Assembly: GCA_913778505.1 (NCBI GenBank)
Contig: CAJYWD010000001.1
Coordinates: 93,965 to 157,964, forward strand
Direction of reading: 5' to 3'
Source: an uncultured Chryseobacterium sp.
GTDB lineage: Bacteria > Bacteroidota > Bacteroidia > Flavobacteriales > Weeksellaceae
DNA length: 64,000 nt
Shown: one piece after another, positions 44,920 through 55,603 of the stretch
Layout of the letters: each line of letters starts with the position of its first letter
Numbering within the stretch: the stretch's first letter is position 1
Made by a program: the position numbers and the translations under genes
Notes under the pieces: generated by a model
What the model saw: only the letters and a program-made list of their open reading frames with translations
Told to the model about the DNA's origin: nothing
The model's database searches: none

Positions 44920-46296
44920 CTATAAACTAAGTCCGGATACATTCATTTGTAACTGTGCTCTGGTATCAATGATGACCGTAATATACTTCTCAGACAGCAG
45001 AAATCGAGTTGGTTTGAGGTCGATCACAGTTCCCTGAAGACGGATGCCTTTGTAATATTCTTTATTGAAGCTTTCTGTCAGACTTTTCTTTGAGGCATTC
45101 TCGATATCCAAAAGCGGAATGCCATAATCTTTTTCAATCATCCTCCGGATTTTCCCTTCAAACAAAACCGTTAATGCTTTCTGGAAAATATTTTTGGTCT
45201 TTAGATTAAAATCAGTATCCGTTAAAACGATTTTGTGTGCAACTGCATCGTAGCTTGGTTTTCCTTTGATATAAGCCGTTCCGTTTACAGCACCTTCTGT
45301 CTTCACTTCTATCACAATATCTTCCTTATTCTGGTAAACTATAATATCATCCACCTTCACTTTATTCTTTTCACTATTCAGGGGAAACTCCTTGTTGAGA
45401 AACTGCTGTCTTGCCAGCTTTGTGGCTTCATCGAAACTGATATTAGCAGTAGTCTGCAAGTTAAATACATTTGCCAAAGCCGGTTTTACTGTAAAGTTTG
45501 GTACCGCGGTCACCGCCGCAGCAGAAACAGGAACCTGACCTACGAATGTCTCTGAGTAAAGATCGATTCCGATGCTGGTCTTGATTTTATCCTGAAACAC
45601 CTGCAATGGCGTCATATAAGCACTCTGAGGTGTGATCTTCAGCCAGGTATTGTACTCTTCCGAGACATTGATCGGTTTTGCAAACTGGTTCCAGGCGGTC
45701 ACCAGGTAAGGCTGAAGATTGAACTTGGAGCGTATTTGTTCATCAATCAACATTGTAAACTTGGTCTGTTGCTGTTTTAATGTTGATTCTATGAATGAAG
45801 CAATCGGAATCTTAACTTTTCCATAATCCAATATCGGTTTCTGTGTCCAAACAAATCCCGCTGTTGTCGTTTTGGTGTTGAGCTTCCAATCCGGTGTCGC
45901 AGCAATGCTCGTAATGAAATTCATAATAAGATTAAAATTAGTATCCTGATACATATAATATCCAAGCGTTCCATAGCCTTTCTCTGCCCAAATCTTAAGC
46001 GGCACAGATATCAACAGTCTGTTATTGGTGAGTGCTTTGATATTAATGTTGGATTCCTTTTCTACATTGATCTTAAATTGGTCATTATTATTATCAGTAT
46101 AAGATTTATCCTCGTAAATGACGCCGCGAATAGACTGATTTACCAGACTGTTAATCTCGGAAATTGGCAAAGAGACCGGCAACGTAATACTGGACTTAAT
46201 TTTCGGCAGCGTGTAAAGTGGCTCAGTAACCTGACTAAAACCTAAAACTCCCATCAAAACCATTAACATTGATGCTATATTTGTAAGGATCTTCAT
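44920..46296 (-). CDS. DUF4403 family exported protein
   Basis: 458 aa with a signal peptide (1-21). 'LPISEINSLVNQSIRGVIYED', paired repeats and the C-terminal 'FLLSEKYITVIIDTRAQLQM' fit DUF4403, whose two lipid-binding-like halves suggest a role at the periplasm or outer membrane, though none is proven. It is monocistronic, between the M4 protease gene and the ribosomal cluster. Confidence 0.8.
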   Translation of the reverse strand: MKILTNIASMLMVLMGVLGFSQVTEPLYTLPKIKSSITLPVSLPISEINSLVNQSIRGVIYEDKSYTDNNNDQFKINVEKESNINIKALTNNRLLISVPLKIWAEKGYGTLGYYMYQDTNFNLIMNFITSIAATPDWKLNTKTTTAGFVWTQKPILDYGKVKIPIASFIESTLKQQQTKFTMLIDEQIRSKFNLQPYLVTAWNQFAKPINVSEEYNTWLKITPQSAYMTPLQVFQDKIKTSIGIDLYSETFVGQVPVSAAAVTAVPNFTVKPALANVFNLQTTANISFDEATKLARQQFLNKEFPLNSEKNKVKVDDIIVYQNKEDIVIEVKTEGAVNGTAYIKGKPSYDAVAHKIVLTDTDFNLKTKNIFQKALTVLFEGKIRRMIEKDYGIPLLDIENASKKSLTESFNKEYYKGIRLQGTVIDLKPTRFLLSEKYITVIIDTRAQLQMNVSGLSL

Positions 46297-46354
46297 ACTA
46301 AGAATTTCATAATTTATTGGAGGCTAAATTAGCAGTTTTTTGCTATATTAAAAC

Positions 46355-46380
46355 AAAAAAACCACCTCGCTTGAGATGGT
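46355..46380 (-). terminator. terminator of the alpha operon (after rplQ)
   Basis: An ACCACCTC/GAGATGGT stem (46361-46380, one mismatch) is followed on the minus strand by six T (46355-46360). It closes the 14-kb ribosomal cluster 28 nt past rplQ. Confidence 0.8.
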
Positions 46381-46407
46381 TTTTGTATGTAGAAAAACTC
46401 AGGATTC

Positions 46408-46926
46408 TTATTCCTCAGTTTTTTCTTCTGTAGAAGTTTCTGCAGCTGGAGTTTCTTCCACTTTAGCTTCAGCAGTTTCAGCAACAGGAGCAGTTTCCTT
46501 TTTCGGAGCAGCAGATCTTCTGCTTCTTCTCGTTGTTTTCTTCTCTTCAGCGTTTGGATTGTAAATCTCGTTGAAATCTACCAACTCAATTAGTGCAGTA
46601 TCTGCAGCATCACCAGCTCTGAAACCAGTCTTGATGATTCTGGTGTAACCACCGTTTCTTTCAGCAATTTTCGGAGCTACAGCTCTGAACAATTCAGTAA
46701 CCGCTTCTTTACTTTGTAGGTAAGAGAAAACGATTCTTCTATTGTGTGTTGTATCTTCTTTAGCTTTCGTAAGAAGTGGTTCCACGTAAACTCTTAAAGC
46801 TTTCGCTTTAGCAACAGTAGTGTTGATTCTTTTATGTTCAATTAGGGAACAAGCCATGTTAGAAAGCATTGCTTTTCTGTGCGGAGCAGTTCTACCTAAG
46901 TGATTTATCTTTTTTCCGTGTCTCAT
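46408..46926 (-). CDS. rplQ: 50S ribosomal protein L17
   Basis: 172 aa. The L17 core (1-118) starts '[20 protein letters not shown]'. The last ~50 residues are a Glu/Ala/Lys/Thr-rich tail, an extension usual in Bacteroidota and absent in E. coli. It is last gene of the cluster, 8 nt after rpoA. Confidence 0.97.
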   Translation of the reverse strand: MRHGKKINHLGRTAPHRKAMLSNMACSLIEHKRINTTVAKAKALRVYVEPLLTKAKEDTTHNRRIVFSYLQSKEAVTELFRAVAPKIAERNGGYTRIIKTGFRAGDAADTALIELVDFNEIYNPNAEEKKTTRRSRRSAAPKKETAPVAETAEAKVEETPAAETSTEEKTEE

Positions 46927-46934
46927 TTTGAGGA

Positions 46935-47930
46935 TTATTTATCAGCGTCTAACTTATATTTTGCAACATCAAACCCGAAATTCAGTCCTTTTGAGTGAAC
47001 CAATTCTTCAAGTTCTGTTAAAGATTTTTTACCAAAATTTCTGAATTTCATCAAATCAGACTTACTGAAAGAAACCAGTTCTCCAAGGGTTTCTACTTCA
47101 GCCGCTTTCAGACAGTTAAGGGCTCTTACGGAAAGATCCATATCTGCTAATTTAGACTTCAGTAGTTGTCTTGTGTGAAGCGTTTCTTCGTCATATTGGA
47201 TGGATGCTTTTACCGCTTCTGTTTCCAGAGTAATTCTTTCATCAGAGAACAGCATAAAGTGATAGATCAAAATCTTGGAAGCTTCTGTTAAAGCATTCTG
47301 AGGTGTGATAGATCCGTCAGTTTCAATATCCAATACCAGTTTTTCGTAGTCTGTTTTTTGCTCTACACGATAGTTTTCGATACTGTACTGTACTTTCTTG
47401 ATTGGGGTGAAGATAGAGTCAATCGCAATAGTTCCGATAGGAGCATTGTTGGATTTGTTCAGATCGCTCGGAACATAACCTCTACCTTTTTCAATATTGA
47501 AAGTAATTTCAAACGTAATATCTTTGGCCAAAGTCGCAATTACCAATTCTGGGTTCAGCACTTCGAAATTCGTGATAGAATCTCCAAGGTCACCAGCAGT
47601 AACGATATCTTTTCCGGAAACTTTTGCAGTTACCTGCTCATTCCCCGGGTTGTCGATTTTAGATTTAAGACGAAGCTGCTTGAGGTTCAGAATGATCTCT
47701 GTCACATCTTCAATAACGCCTGGAATAGTCGAAAACTCGTGCTCTACACCTTCTATTTTGATAGATGAAATAGCATAACCTTCCAGAGAAGAAAGTAAAA
47801 CTCTTCTCAATGCATTACCGATGGTAAGCCCAAAACCTGGTTCTAAAGGTCTGAATTCGAATTGTCCTTTAAAATCAGTAGAGTTAAGTAGGATTACCTT
47901 ATCGGGTTTTATGAATTGTAAAATTGCCAT
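46935..47930 (-). CDS. rpoA: RNA polymerase alpha subunit
   Basis: 331 aa from the ATG at 47930 ([10 protein letters not shown]); an ATG 15 nt upstream gives a non-conserved extension. The N-terminal assembly domain holds '[14 protein letters not shown]' and '[14 protein letters not shown]'. The C-terminal DNA/regulator-binding domain holds '[20 protein letters not shown]' and '[13 protein letters not shown]'. It is the polymerase scaffold and the partner of any sigma factor encoded here, including the element's. It lies between rpsD and rplQ, the standard alpha-operon order. Confidence 0.97.
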   Translation of the reverse strand: MAILQFIKPDKVILLNSTDFKGQFEFRPLEPGFGLTIGNALRRVLLSSLEGYAISSIKIEGVEHEFSTIPGVIEDVTEIILNLKQLRLKSKIDNPGNEQVTAKVSGKDIVTAGDLGDSITNFEVLNPELVIATLAKDITFEITFNIEKGRGYVPSDLNKSNNAPIGTIAIDSIFTPIKKVQYSIENYRVEQKTDYEKLVLDIETDGSITPQNALTEASKILIYHFMLFSDERITLETEAVKASIQYDEETLHTRQLLKSKLADMDLSVRALNCLKAAEVETLGELVSFSKSDLMKFRNFGKKSLTELEELVHSKGLNFGFDVAKYKLDADK

Positions 47931-47961
47931 AGTTTGGTTGAGCAAAAATTTGAAAAATTTA

Positions 47962-48570
47962 TTATTTAGAGTATAATTCGACGATCAACTGTTCTTTGAT
48001 GTCCTCAGGAATCTGGATTCTCTCAGGCGCACTAATAAAAGTACCAGTTTTTTTCTCGTCATTGAATTGTAACCACTCATAGTTAGCTTTAGAAGCTAGT
48101 GAATTGGTAATCACTTCAAGAGATTTTGACTTCTCTCTTACAGCGATTTCGTCACCTGCTTTAAGCAAATAAGATGGGATGTTTACAATCTCCCCGTTCA
48201 CAGTGATGTGTCTGTGAGAAACCAATTGTCTTGCTCCGGATCTGGTTTTAGCAAAACCTAGTCTGTAAACAACGTTATCCAATCTTGATTCGCAAAGCTG
48301 AAGAAGAACCTCACCGGTTACACCTTTGCTTCTGTGAGCTTTGTCGAAAAGGTTAGCGAATTGTCTTTCGAGAATACCGTAAGTGTACTTAGCTTTTTGC
48401 TTTTCAGCAAGCTGAGTAGCGTATTCTGATTTCTTTGCACCTCTTCTTTTGTTAGGACCGTGTTGTCCTGGTGGTTGATTTTTTCTTTTTTCGAAGTTTT
48501 TATCGTCTCCGTAAATTGCCTGACCAAATTTTCTAGCAATTTTAGTTTTAGGTCCAATATATCTTGCCAT
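47962..48570 (-). CDS. rpsD: 30S ribosomal protein S4
   Basis: 202 aa. N-terminal '[16 protein letters not shown]' and the S4 RNA-binding domain '[20 protein letters not shown]' are clear. It is a primary 16S binder that nucleates 30S assembly and, in many bacteria, represses the alpha operon. 28 nt downstream of rpsK. Confidence 0.97.
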   Translation of the reverse strand: MARYIGPKTKIARKFGQAIYGDDKNFEKRKNQPPGQHGPNKRRGAKKSEYATQLAEKQKAKYTYGILERQFANLFDKAHRSKGVTGEVLLQLCESRLDNVVYRLGFAKTRSGARQLVSHRHITVNGEIVNIPSYLLKAGDEIAVREKSKSLEVITNSLASKANYEWLQFNDEKKTGTFISAPERIQIPEDIKEQLIVELYSK

Positions 48571-48598
48571 TGTAATTTAAGATTTGAGGATTAAAAGA

Positions 48599-48988
48599 TT
48601 ATACTCTTCTTCTTTTTGGAGGTCTGCATCCGTTGTGTGGCATAGGCGTCACGTCAACGATTTCGCTTACTTCAATCCCAGAATTGTGAATAGATCTGAT
48701 CGCAGATTCTCTACCTGCACCAGGACCTTTTACAAATACCTTTACTCTTCTAAGACCTGCTTCGTGAGCTACAGCTGAACAGTTTTCAGCAGCCATTTGA
48801 GCAGCAAAAGGAGTATTCTTTTTAGAACCTCTGAATCCCATTTTACCGGCAGATGCCCAAGAGATTACCTCTCCGTTTTTATTTGTCAAGGAAATGATGA
48901 TGTTATTGAAAGAAGCCTGAATATGCGCTTCACCAATAGCCTCAACCTTTACTTTTCTTTTTTTAACAACTTTAGTTTGTTTTGCCAT
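48599..48988 (-). CDS. rpsK: 30S ribosomal protein S11
   Basis: 129 aa. '[20 protein letters not shown]' and the C-terminal '[17 protein letters not shown]' are diagnostic. It lines the platform at the mRNA exit near the anti-Shine-Dalgarno. 12 nt after rpsM. Confidence 0.97.
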   Translation of the reverse strand: MAKQTKVVKKRKVKVEAIGEAHIQASFNNIIISLTNKNGEVISWASAGKMGFRGSKKNTPFAAQMAAENCSAVAHEAGLRRVKVFVKGPGAGRESAIRSIHNSGIEVSEIVDVTPMPHNGCRPPKRRRV

Positions 48989-49000
48989 AATTCCTAACGA

Positions 49001-49378
49001 TTATTTACTTGCTTTTTTCTTGTTAGCAACAGTTTTTCTTCTTCCTTTACGGGTTCTAGAATTGTTTTTCGTTCTTTGGCCTCTTAAAGGTAATCCCAGT
49101 CTGTGACGTATTCCTCGTTGGCATCCTATGTCCATCAATCGCTTGATGTTCAATTGCACTTCAGATCTAAGCTCACCTTCTACTTTAATGTTTTCGGTGA
49201 TGTAATTTCTGATTGCAGCCAATTCATCGTCATTCCATTCGTTGACTTTCTTGTCTTCGCTGATTCCAGCGTTTTTCAAAATTTCTGAAGCTGTGCTCTT
49301 ACCGATACCGTAGATATAAGTAAGTCCAATCACACCTCTTTTGTTCTTTGGTAAATCAATACCTGAAATTCTCGCCAT
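49001..49378 (-). CDS. rpsM: 30S ribosomal protein S13
   Basis: 125 aa. '[20 protein letters not shown]' and the basic tail '[20 protein letters not shown]' that reaches the P-site tRNA are visible. It contacts L5 across the subunit interface. 14 nt downstream of rpmJ. Confidence 0.97.
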   Translation of the reverse strand: MARISGIDLPKNKRGVIGLTYIYGIGKSTASEILKNAGISEDKKVNEWNDDELAAIRNYITENIKVEGELRSEVQLNIKRLMDIGCQRGIRHRLGLPLRGQRTKNNSRTRKGRRKTVANKKKASK

Positions 49379-49392
49379 AATTTAATCGGTTC

Positions 49393-49509
49393 TTAACCTT
49401 GTCTTTGTTTAAATTTAGGGTTCTTCTTGTTAATTACGAAAAGTACACCTTTTCTGCGTACAATTTTGCAATCAGCACTTCTTTTTTTGATAGATGCTCT
49501 AACCTTCAT
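49393..49509 (-). CDS. rpmJ: 50S ribosomal protein L36 (zinc-free form)
   Basis: 38 aa, read directly from the sequence: it begins [17 protein letters not shown] and ends [12 protein letters not shown]. The zinc-binding Cys/His set of classical L36 is mostly replaced (one Cys only; the usual His is Phe), the C-minus type that does not need zinc. It lies between infA and rpsM as expected. Confidence 0.95.
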   Translation of the reverse strand: MKVRASIKKRSADCKIVRRKGVLFVINKKNPKFKQRQG

Positions 49510-49519
49510 TTTGTTATTT

Positions 49520-49735
49520 TTAATATCTAAAAGTTATTCTCCCTTTACTTAGATCATAAGGAGAGAGTTCGAGTCTTACCTTGTCTCCAGGTAAGAGTTT
49601 TATATAATGCATTCTCATTTTACCAGAAATATGGGCAATTAAAACATGCCCATTCTCTAGCTCTACTCGGAACTGTGCGTTGGAAAGTGCTTCCGTAATC
49701 ACACCGTCTTGTTCTATATGTTTCTGTTTAGCCAT
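49520..49735 (-). CDS. infA: translation initiation factor IF-1
   Basis: 71 aa, a single S1-like OB fold: '[20 protein letters not shown]' and '[20 protein letters not shown]'. It occupies the A site during initiation. Between secY and rpmJ, the usual place. Confidence 0.97.
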   Translation of the reverse strand: MAKQKHIEQDGVITEALSNAQFRVELENGHVLIAHISGKMRMHYIKLLPGDKVRLELSPYDLSKGRITFRY

Positions 49736-49742
49736 TGACCTA

Positions 49743-51122
49743 CTATAAGTTGGATGATCTTGACAATTTAGATTGCATCAAGCCATCATAATGATGGTTC
49801 AGCAGATAAGTATTGATCTGTTGAACAGTATCCAGGATAACGCCAACCATGATCAACAACGATGTACCACCGAAAAACAGGGCAAATCTATCTGTCTGAA
49901 CAAACGCTCCGTGCACTATGGCCGGAAGGACTGCAAAGATAGATAAAAAAATCGCACCTGGCAAGGTTATCTTGGATAAAATATCATCCAGATAATCAGC
50001 CGTTTCTTTCCCTGGTCTTACCTTAGGTATCAATCCACCATTACGCTTGAGATCATCAGCCATCTGATTCACCGGAATGGTAATTGCTGTATAGAAAAAT
50101 GAGAAAATTATAATCAATAATGCAAACAGCACGTTGTACTGCCAGCTAAAAACATTTTTGAAACCTGCCAAAAACGTATTCGATTCGTCAACTTTAGTTA
50201 AGAGCCCCGGTACAAACATTAAAGCCTGTGCAAAGATGATTGGCATTACACCTGCAGCATTTACCTTCAATGGGATCCACTGACGTGCACCCTCCATCAG
50301 GTTTCTGCTTACACCACCTCTGGCCTGAGCTCTGCTCACGTACTGGATTGGAATCTTTCTTACCGCTACGGATAGAATAATTGCCAGCAATACGACTAAT
50401 AACCAAAATACGATTTCAACCAAAATCATGATGCTCCCAAGTCCGCCTTTACCATTCTGAGTAAGAACTTCCTGGTAAAATGCTGTCGGAAGATCCGCAA
50501 GGATACCCACCATAATGAGAATTGAAATACCATTACCAATACCTTTGTCGGTAATCTTCTCACCCAGCCACATTGCAAATACGGAACCTGCTACCAGGAT
50601 CACGATACTTGGCAGCCAGAACATGATAGATGCGGGATCTATGTAGTATGCCGACTGGAACTGACCGTAAGGCAAGAAAAATTGCGTGACCGAGGTTAAG
50701 TAAGATGGTGCCTGCACAAGACAGACTCCAATGGTTAACCATCTGGTAATTTGGTTTAATGTATTTCTTCCACTCTCTCCGTCTTTCTGAAGTTTCTGCA
50801 GATAAGGAATAGCCATTCCCATCAGCTGAACAATGATTGATGCGGAGATGTATGGCATAATTCCCAATGCCATAATGGATGCACGGCTAAATGCACCACC
50901 CGTGAAGGAAGACAATAAACCCAAAAGGCCGGCCCCTTGTTGGTTCCCGCCTTGATTTTGGTAATGTTGTAGTAGGTTTCCTACTTCTGCCATGTTAATA
51001 GCCGGAAGAGAAACATACGAAGCGAATCTATACACCAGGACCAAAGAAAGTGTCAAGATGATCTTATCCCTCAACTCCTTCAGACTCCAAATGTTTTTTA
51101 GTGTTTGTATAAATTCTTTCAT
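49743..51122 (-). CDS. secY: preprotein translocase subunit SecY
   Basis: 459 aa, ten membrane helices. '[20 protein letters not shown]' (first helix), a plug-region sequence, '[11 protein letters not shown]'-like loop ('[20 protein letters not shown]') and '[16 protein letters not shown]' (cytosolic loop that binds SecA/ribosome) are visible. It forms the inner-membrane channel used by all signal-peptide proteins in this window. Between rplO and infA. Confidence 0.97.
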   Translation of the reverse strand: MKEFIQTLKNIWSLKELRDKIILTLSLVLVYRFASYVSLPAINMAEVGNLLQHYQNQGGNQQGAGLLGLLSSFTGGAFSRASIMALGIMPYISASIIVQLMGMAIPYLQKLQKDGESGRNTLNQITRWLTIGVCLVQAPSYLTSVTQFFLPYGQFQSAYYIDPASIMFWLPSIVILVAGSVFAMWLGEKITDKGIGNGISILIMVGILADLPTAFYQEVLTQNGKGGLGSIMILVEIVFWLLVVLLAIILSVAVRKIPIQYVSRAQARGGVSRNLMEGARQWIPLKVNAAGVMPIIFAQALMFVPGLLTKVDESNTFLAGFKNVFSWQYNVLFALLIIIFSFFYTAITIPVNQMADDLKRNGGLIPKVRPGKETADYLDDILSKITLPGAIFLSIFAVLPAIVHGAFVQTDRFALFFGGTSLLIMVGVILDTVQQINTYLLNHHYDGLMQSKLSRSSNL

Positions 51123-51132
51123 TAGTTATTAA

Positions 51133-51582
51133 TTAAAGAGTAATTGCTTTACCTCCAGCTTTGTTGATCGCTTCTTCAGCAGATTTAGTAAACTTGTCAG
51201 CAGAGATGGAAACACCAGATTTCAATTCACCTCTACCAAGTATTTTTACCAATTCGTTTTTAGAAGCAAGACCATTTTCTACCAATACGTCTCTGGTGAT
51301 GTCACCAGTGATGTTTTTGGTATCGATCAAAGTTTGGATGGTATCAAGATTGATTGCTCTAAACTCTTTTCTATTAATATTTTTGAAACCAAATTTCGGA
51401 AGTCTTCTTTGCAAAGGCATCTGTCCACCTTCGAAACCGATTTTCTGGGAATAACCAGCTCTCGCTTTCTGACCTTTATGTCCTTTTGTTGAAGTACCAC
51501 CGTATCCGCTTCCCTGGCCTCTACCTATTCTTTTTGTGCTGAATGTAGAACCAGTTGATGGTTTTAAATTATTTAAATTCAT
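51133..51582 (-). CDS. rplO: 50S ribosomal protein L15
   Basis: 149 aa. The Gly-rich N-terminus ('RIGRGQGSGYGGTSTKGHKG') that threads into 23S rRNA is typical. It is a late 50S assembly protein. An 81-nt gap to rpmD, longer than most in the cluster, contains an imperfect hairpin (AGAGACAAGAGAC with GCCTCTTTTCTCT, about 51612-51654). Confidence 0.97.
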   Translation of the reverse strand: MNLNNLKPSTGSTFSTKRIGRGQGSGYGGTSTKGHKGQKARAGYSQKIGFEGGQMPLQRRLPKFGFKNINRKEFRAINLDTIQTLIDTKNITGDITRDVLVENGLASKNELVKILGRGELKSGVSISADKFTKSAEEAINKAGGKAITL

Positions 51583-51663
51583 TGTTGTATTGAGATTATA
51601 GATTAAAAGATAAGAGACAAGAGACTGCTAAAATCGAGCCTCTTTTCTCTATGTCTATTGTTC

Positions 51664-51840
51664 TTATTTCTGAACTTCTAATAAGTGACTTACAGAAGCA
51701 ATCATTCCAAGAATAGAAGGTGTTGCTTCGTGCTCTACCACTTGCTGAAGTCTTTTAAATCCTAGTGCTTCAAGTGTTCTTTTCTGAGTTTTAGAACGAT
51801 TAATAGCACTTCTAACTAATTTTACTTTGATTGTTGCCAT
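51664..51840 (-). CDS. rpmD: 50S ribosomal protein L30
   Basis: 58 aa, read directly from the sequence: starts MATIKVKLVRSAINRSK and ends ASVSHLLEVQK, with the L30 motif 'TLEALGFKRLQQVVEHE'. It sits between rpsE and rplO as in most bacteria. Confidence 0.95.
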   Translation of the reverse strand: MATIKVKLVRSAINRSKTQKRTLEALGFKRLQQVVEHEATPSILGMIASVSHLLEVQK

Positions 51841-51851
51841 TGTTATAAATA

Positions 51852-52370
51852 TTAACCGTTAAAAACTTTACTTAGAGACACGCCTCTCATTCTTGCAATC
51901 TCTTCCGGTCTTCTGATATCCAACAATGCGTTGAAAGTCGCTTTCACCACGTTGTGCGGGTTAGAAGAACCTTTTGATTTTGACAATACATCATGTACAC
52001 CTGCAGACTCCAGTACCGCTCTTACCGCACCACCGGCGATAAGTCCTGTACCGTGAGATGCTGGTCTAAGGAAGATGTCAGCACCACCGTATCTTGCAGA
52101 AGTCTGGTGAGGAATTGTATGATTGATTACAGGAACTTTTACTAAGTTTTTCTTAGCATCTTCTACTGCTTTTGCAATAGCTGAAGCTACCTCCTTAGAT
52201 TTACCAAGTCCGTAACCGATGATACCATCTTCATTTCCTACAACCACGATTGCAGAAAATCCGAATGCTCTACCACCCTTCGTTACTTTAGTTACTCTGT
52301 TAACAGCAACCAGACGATCTTTTAATTCTAATCCTCCAGGTTTTACTCTTTCTATATTACTATCTAACAT
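51852..52370 (-). CDS. rpsE: 30S ribosomal protein S5
   Basis: 172 aa. The double-stranded RNA-binding domain '[20 protein letters not shown]' and the C-terminal '[20 protein letters not shown]' are clear. It sits near the mRNA entry and affects decoding accuracy. 18 nt after rplR. Confidence 0.97.
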   Translation of the reverse strand: MLDSNIERVKPGGLELKDRLVAVNRVTKVTKGGRAFGFSAIVVVGNEDGIIGYGLGKSKEVASAIAKAVEDAKKNLVKVPVINHTIPHQTSARYGGADIFLRPASHGTGLIAGGAVRAVLESAGVHDVLSKSKGSSNPHNVVKATFNALLDIRRPEEIARMRGVSLSKVFNG

Positions 52371-52388
52371 ATGTTCTGAAATTAAAAA

Positions 52389-52742
52389 TTAGAATTTAAG
52401 ACCTGCTTCTCTGGCACCGTCAGCAAGAGCTTTCACTCTACCATGATACACAAAACCATTTCTATCAAATACAACATTTTCAATACCTGCTGCTTTAGCT
52501 TTAGCTGCGATAGCCTTACCTACTGCTACAGACACTTCTACTTTTGTCCCTTTAGCATCTACGCCTTTCTCTCTGGAAGAAGCTGATGCTAAGGTTTTAC
52601 CTTCTTTGTCATCTACAAGCTGAGCGTAGATTTCTTTATTACTCTTATATACAGATAATCTTGGTAAAGATGCAGATCCTGAGATCTTACCTCTTACTCT
52701 TCTTTTGATTCTGTTTCGTTTTTCAACTTTTGTTAATGCCAT
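52389..52742 (-). CDS. rplR: 50S ribosomal protein L18
   Basis: 117 aa. '[20 protein letters not shown]' and '[20 protein letters not shown]' are the L18 core. It binds 5S rRNA with L5. 11 nt after rplF. Confidence 0.97.
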   Translation of the reverse strand: MALTKVEKRNRIKRRVRGKISGSASLPRLSVYKSNKEIYAQLVDDKEGKTLASASSREKGVDAKGTKVEVSVAVGKAIAAKAKAAGIENVVFDRNGFVYHGRVKALADGAREAGLKF

Positions 52743-52753
52743 TTTCTTAAATT

Positions 52754-53299
52754 TTATGCAGATTTACCGGCTTTTCTTCTAATGATTTCGCCCACGAATT
52801 TCACACCTTTTCCTTTGTAAGGTTCAGGTTTTCTGAAAGATCTAATCTTCGCAGCTACCATTCCAAGAAGTTGATTATCGTAAGAAGATAATGTAATGAT
52901 CGGGTTTTTACCTTTCTCTGTCAATGTATCTAAAGTAACTTCTTTCGGAAGCTCCAATACGATACCGTGAGAGAATCCAAGAGCCAATTCTAATCTTTGA
53001 CCATTGTGAGATGCTCTGTATCCAACTCCTACAAGTTCTAATTTCTTAGTAAATCCTGTAGTCGTACCAACAATCATATTGTTGACAAGCGCTCTGTATA
53101 GACCGTGAAGCGCCTTATGTTCTTTTGAGTCAGAAGGACGCGTGAACGTAAGTACACCGTCTTCGTGTGAGAAGCTGATTCCTCCTGTAAGTTCCTGAGT
53201 TAATTCACCCTTTGGACCTTTTACTGTGACTACATTATCTTGTTGAGAAATTGTAACACCAGCAGGAACTTCTATAATTGCTTTACCAATTCTTGACAT
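52754..53299 (-). CDS. rplF: 50S ribosomal protein L6
   Basis: 181 aa with the two tandem L6 folds, '[17 protein letters not shown]' and '[20 protein letters not shown]', and the conserved end '[16 protein letters not shown]'. It lies at the base of the L7/L12 stalk near the sarcin-ricin loop. 18 nt after rpsH. Confidence 0.97.
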   Translation of the reverse strand: MSRIGKAIIEVPAGVTISQQDNVVTVKGPKGELTQELTGGISFSHEDGVLTFTRPSDSKEHKALHGLYRALVNNMIVGTTTGFTKKLELVGVGYRASHNGQRLELALGFSHGIVLELPKEVTLDTLTEKGKNPIITLSSYDNQLLGMVAAKIRSFRKPEPYKGKGVKFVGEIIRRKAGKSA

Positions 53300-53317
53300 T
53301 TTCCTTGTTTTAAAAAA

Positions 53318-53716
53318 TTAATATACGTAGCAAATTACTTCACCTCCTACTTTCTCCTGTCTTGCTTTCTTATCTGTCATTACTCCTTTAGAAGTAGAGA
53401 TAATAGCTACACCCAGTCCGTTTAGTACTCTTGGAAGTTCCTCAGAACCTTTGTACTGACGTAGACCTGGTCTGGAAGCTCTCTGGATAGACTTGATGGC
53501 AGGCTTGTTGGTTTGCTTGTCATACTTCAAAGCGATCTTGATAGACCCTTGAACATTGCTCTCCTCAAACTTATAGTTCAAGATATAACCCTGGTCAAAA
53601 AGAATCTTCGTGATCTCTTTTTTGATTTTCGATGCAGGAATTTCCACCACTTTGTGGCCTGCGCTTTGTGCGTTCCTTACTCTTGTTAGGAAATCTGAAA
53701 TTGGATCTGTTACCAT
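53318..53716 (-). CDS. rpsH: 30S ribosomal protein S8
   Basis: 132 aa. 'MVTDPISDFLTRVRNAQSAG' and 'GVAIISTSKGVMTDKKARQE' are diagnostic. A primary 16S rRNA binder and, in E. coli, the repressor of the spc operon. Here the gene follows an unusual 341-nt gap after rpsN, so it may begin a separately controlled segment. Confidence 0.97.
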   Translation of the reverse strand: MVTDPISDFLTRVRNAQSAGHKVVEIPASKIKKEITKILFDQGYILNYKFEESNVQGSIKIALKYDKQTNKPAIKSIQRASRPGLRQYKGSEELPRVLNGLGVAIISTSKGVMTDKKARQEKVGGEVICYVY

Positions 53717-54057
53717 TTCTTTATTTTAAATTATTGGTTAATGACAATCAGTATTGAAAAGACTTGAAGATAAGAGACATCACACCAGGTCTGATATCAT
53801 TACTCACCTTTAGTATCTCAACAACTTAACTGTCACGTTGATTTGTTAACTTTACTGTATTCTAATAAATATCATTAAACAAAAATTAGAACCTCAGAAA
53901 AATCAAAGTTTTTCTGAGCGGCTGCAAAAGTACAAAAAAATAAACAATATTTAATTTTTTTTATTTTGCGCTTCTAACTCTATAGTTTTTGCTGAGTATT
54001 TATTAAAATACAGCTGACTTATAAAATATAGAAGTCAGCTGTAAAAATTTTAATTGC
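53717..54057. other. 341-nt gap inside the spc operon with hairpins and possible promoter
   Basis: No gene is seen. On the rpsN side a perfect 12-bp inverted repeat (54009-54020 and 54032-54043) follows the rpsN stop and may attenuate or process the mRNA. Further on, minus-strand TACTTTTG (complement near 53929-53936) fits a -7 box, and CTCAGAAAAA/TTTTTCTGAG (about 53894-53919) could be a leader hairpin. A -33 box at good spacing is not clear. Confidence 0.5.
54009..54043 (-). terminator. hairpin after rpsN, possible partial terminator
   Basis: A perfect 12-bp stem (TACAGCTGACTT with its complement) has an 11-nt AT loop and a weak T-tract (ATTTTAAT) on the minus strand. It starts 15 nt past the rpsN stop, inside an otherwise continuous operon. 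Confidence 0.5.
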
Positions 54058-54327
54058 TTACCAACTTGCTTTCTTAACTCCCGGGATAAGACCGTTGTTA
54101 GCCATTTCACGGAAAGTTACTCTGGAGATACCGAATGTTCTCATGTATCCTCTAGGTCTTCCTGTCAGTTTACATCTGTTGTGAAGTCTCACCGGTGATG
54201 CATTCTTTGGAAGTTTTTGTAATGCTTCGTAATCTCCGGCTTCTTTAAGAGCCTTTCTTTTCTCAGCATATTTAGCTACAGTAGCTTCTCTTTTGCGCTC
54301 ACGCGCTTTCATTGATTCTTTAGCCAT
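54058..54327 (-). CDS. rpsN: 30S ribosomal protein S14 (zinc-free form)
   Basis: 89 aa, the longer C-minus type with one Cys rather than a zinc ribbon: '[20 protein letters not shown]' and the end '[11 protein letters not shown]'. It is in the 30S head. 3 nt after rplE. Confidence 0.97.
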   Translation of the reverse strand: MAKESMKARERKREATVAKYAEKRKALKEAGDYEALQKLPKNASPVRLHNRCKLTGRPRGYMRTFGISRVTFREMANNGLIPGVKKASW

Positions 54328-54330
54328 TTC

Positions 54331-54882
54331 TTAGTTCTTTTTGAATGGTAAACCGAAGTGAGTTAATAAAGCCTTAGCTTCTTTGTCTGTTTTCGCTGTA
54401 GTTACGAAAGTGATATCCATCCCTTGGATTTTTTTCACCTTGTCGATTACGATCTCCGGGAAGATGATCTGCTCGGTGATACCCAAGTTATAGTTTCCTC
54501 TACCGTCGAAACCGTCTGCCTTGATTCCAGAGAAATCTCTGATTCTTGGCAATGCAGAAGACGTTAATCTGTCCAGGAACTCATACATTTTATCAGCTCT
54601 AAGGGTTACTCTTGCTCCTACTGGCATACCTTTTCTCAATTTGAAGGCAGCTTCATCTTTTTTAGATAAAGTACCAACAGCTTTCTGTCCGGTAATTGCT
54701 GTAAGTTCTTCCACTGCATAGTCTACAATTTTCTTGTCAGCTGTAGCAGCACCCAAACCTTGTGATACAACGATTTTCTCTAATTTAGGTACCTGCATTA
54801 CGCTTTTGTACCCAAATTCTTCCATCATTGCAGGAACAATTTTTTCTTTATATTGTTGTTTTGGTCTTACTATATATTCCAT
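54331..54882 (-). CDS. rplE: 50S ribosomal protein L5
   Basis: 183 aa. '[16 protein letters not shown]', '[20 protein letters not shown]' and '[20 protein letters not shown]' are the L5 signatures. It binds 5S rRNA and contacts S13 and P-site tRNA. 11 nt after rplX. Confidence 0.97.
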   Translation of the reverse strand: MEYIVRPKQQYKEKIVPAMMEEFGYKSVMQVPKLEKIVVSQGLGAATADKKIVDYAVEELTAITGQKAVGTLSKKDEAAFKLRKGMPVGARVTLRADKMYEFLDRLTSSALPRIRDFSGIKADGFDGRGNYNLGITEQIIFPEIVIDKVKKIQGMDITFVTTAKTDKEAKALLTHFGLPFKKN

Positions 54883-54893
54883 TGTAATTTTAA

Positions 54894-55214
54894 TTATAAA
54901 GTTTCACCGGTTGTTTTTGCAACTCTTACTTTTTTATCACCTTCTACTTTGTATCCGGCTTTAGTCGCTTTTCCGCTTTTATCTACCAATGATACGTTTG
55001 AAATATGTAGTGAAGCCTCTTTTTCAACGATTCCACCCTGAGGATTCTGTGCAGATGGCTTCGTATGTTTTTTAACGATATTAATACCAGCTACGATCAC
55101 TCTAGGATCTTTACCTTCTTTCTTGATTACTTCAAGAACTTCACCTTTACTCCCTTTATTTTTTCCGGTAGTAACGATAACGTTATCTCCTCTTTTGATT
55201 TTAACTTTTGTCAT
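54894..55214 (-). CDS. rplX: 50S ribosomal protein L24
   Basis: 106 aa. The KOW motif '[20 protein letters not shown]' opens it, and '[20 protein letters not shown]' follows. L24 starts 50S assembly and lies near the exit tunnel. 18 nt after rplN. Confidence 0.97.
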   Translation of the reverse strand: MTKVKIKRGDNVIVTTGKNKGSKGEVLEVIKKEGKDPRVIVAGINIVKKHTKPSAQNPQGGIVEKEASLHISNVSLVDKSGKATKAGYKVEGDKKVRVAKTTGETL

Positions 55215-55232
55215 TTTCTTAAAATTTTAAAA

Positions 55233-55601
55233 TTAAAGTACTTCAGGAGCTAATGAAATAACCTTCATATATTCTTTGTCTCTCAACTCACGGGCAACCG
55301 GTCCGAAAACACGTGTTCCTCTCATTTCTCCGGCAGCGTTTAGCAATACGCAAGCGTTGTCTTCGAATTTGATGTAAGATCCATCTTTTCTTCTCACCGC
55401 TTTTTTAGTTCTTACAACTACTGCTTTGGATACCTGACCTTTCTTAGCATTACCGGATGGTGTAGAATCTTTGATAGTAACAACGATTTTATCACCAACT
55501 GAAGCGTATCTTCTTCTGGTTCCTCCCAGAACTCTGATAACCAATACCTCTTTGGCACCTGTGTTATCAGCAACTTTTAATCTTGATTCTGTTTGTAACA
55601 T
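55233..55601 (-). CDS. rplN: 50S ribosomal protein L14
   Basis: 122 aa. '[20 protein letters not shown]' and '[20 protein letters not shown]' are nearly universal L14 motifs. It contacts 16S rRNA in bridge B5/B8. 2 nt after rpsQ. Confidence 0.98.
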   Translation of the reverse strand: MLQTESRLKVADNTGAKEVLVIRVLGGTRRRYASVGDKIVVTIKDSTPSGNAKKGQVSKAVVVRTKKAVRRKDGSYIKFEDNACVLLNAAGEMRGTRVFGPVARELRDKEYMKVISLAPEVL

Positions 55602-55603
55602 TA

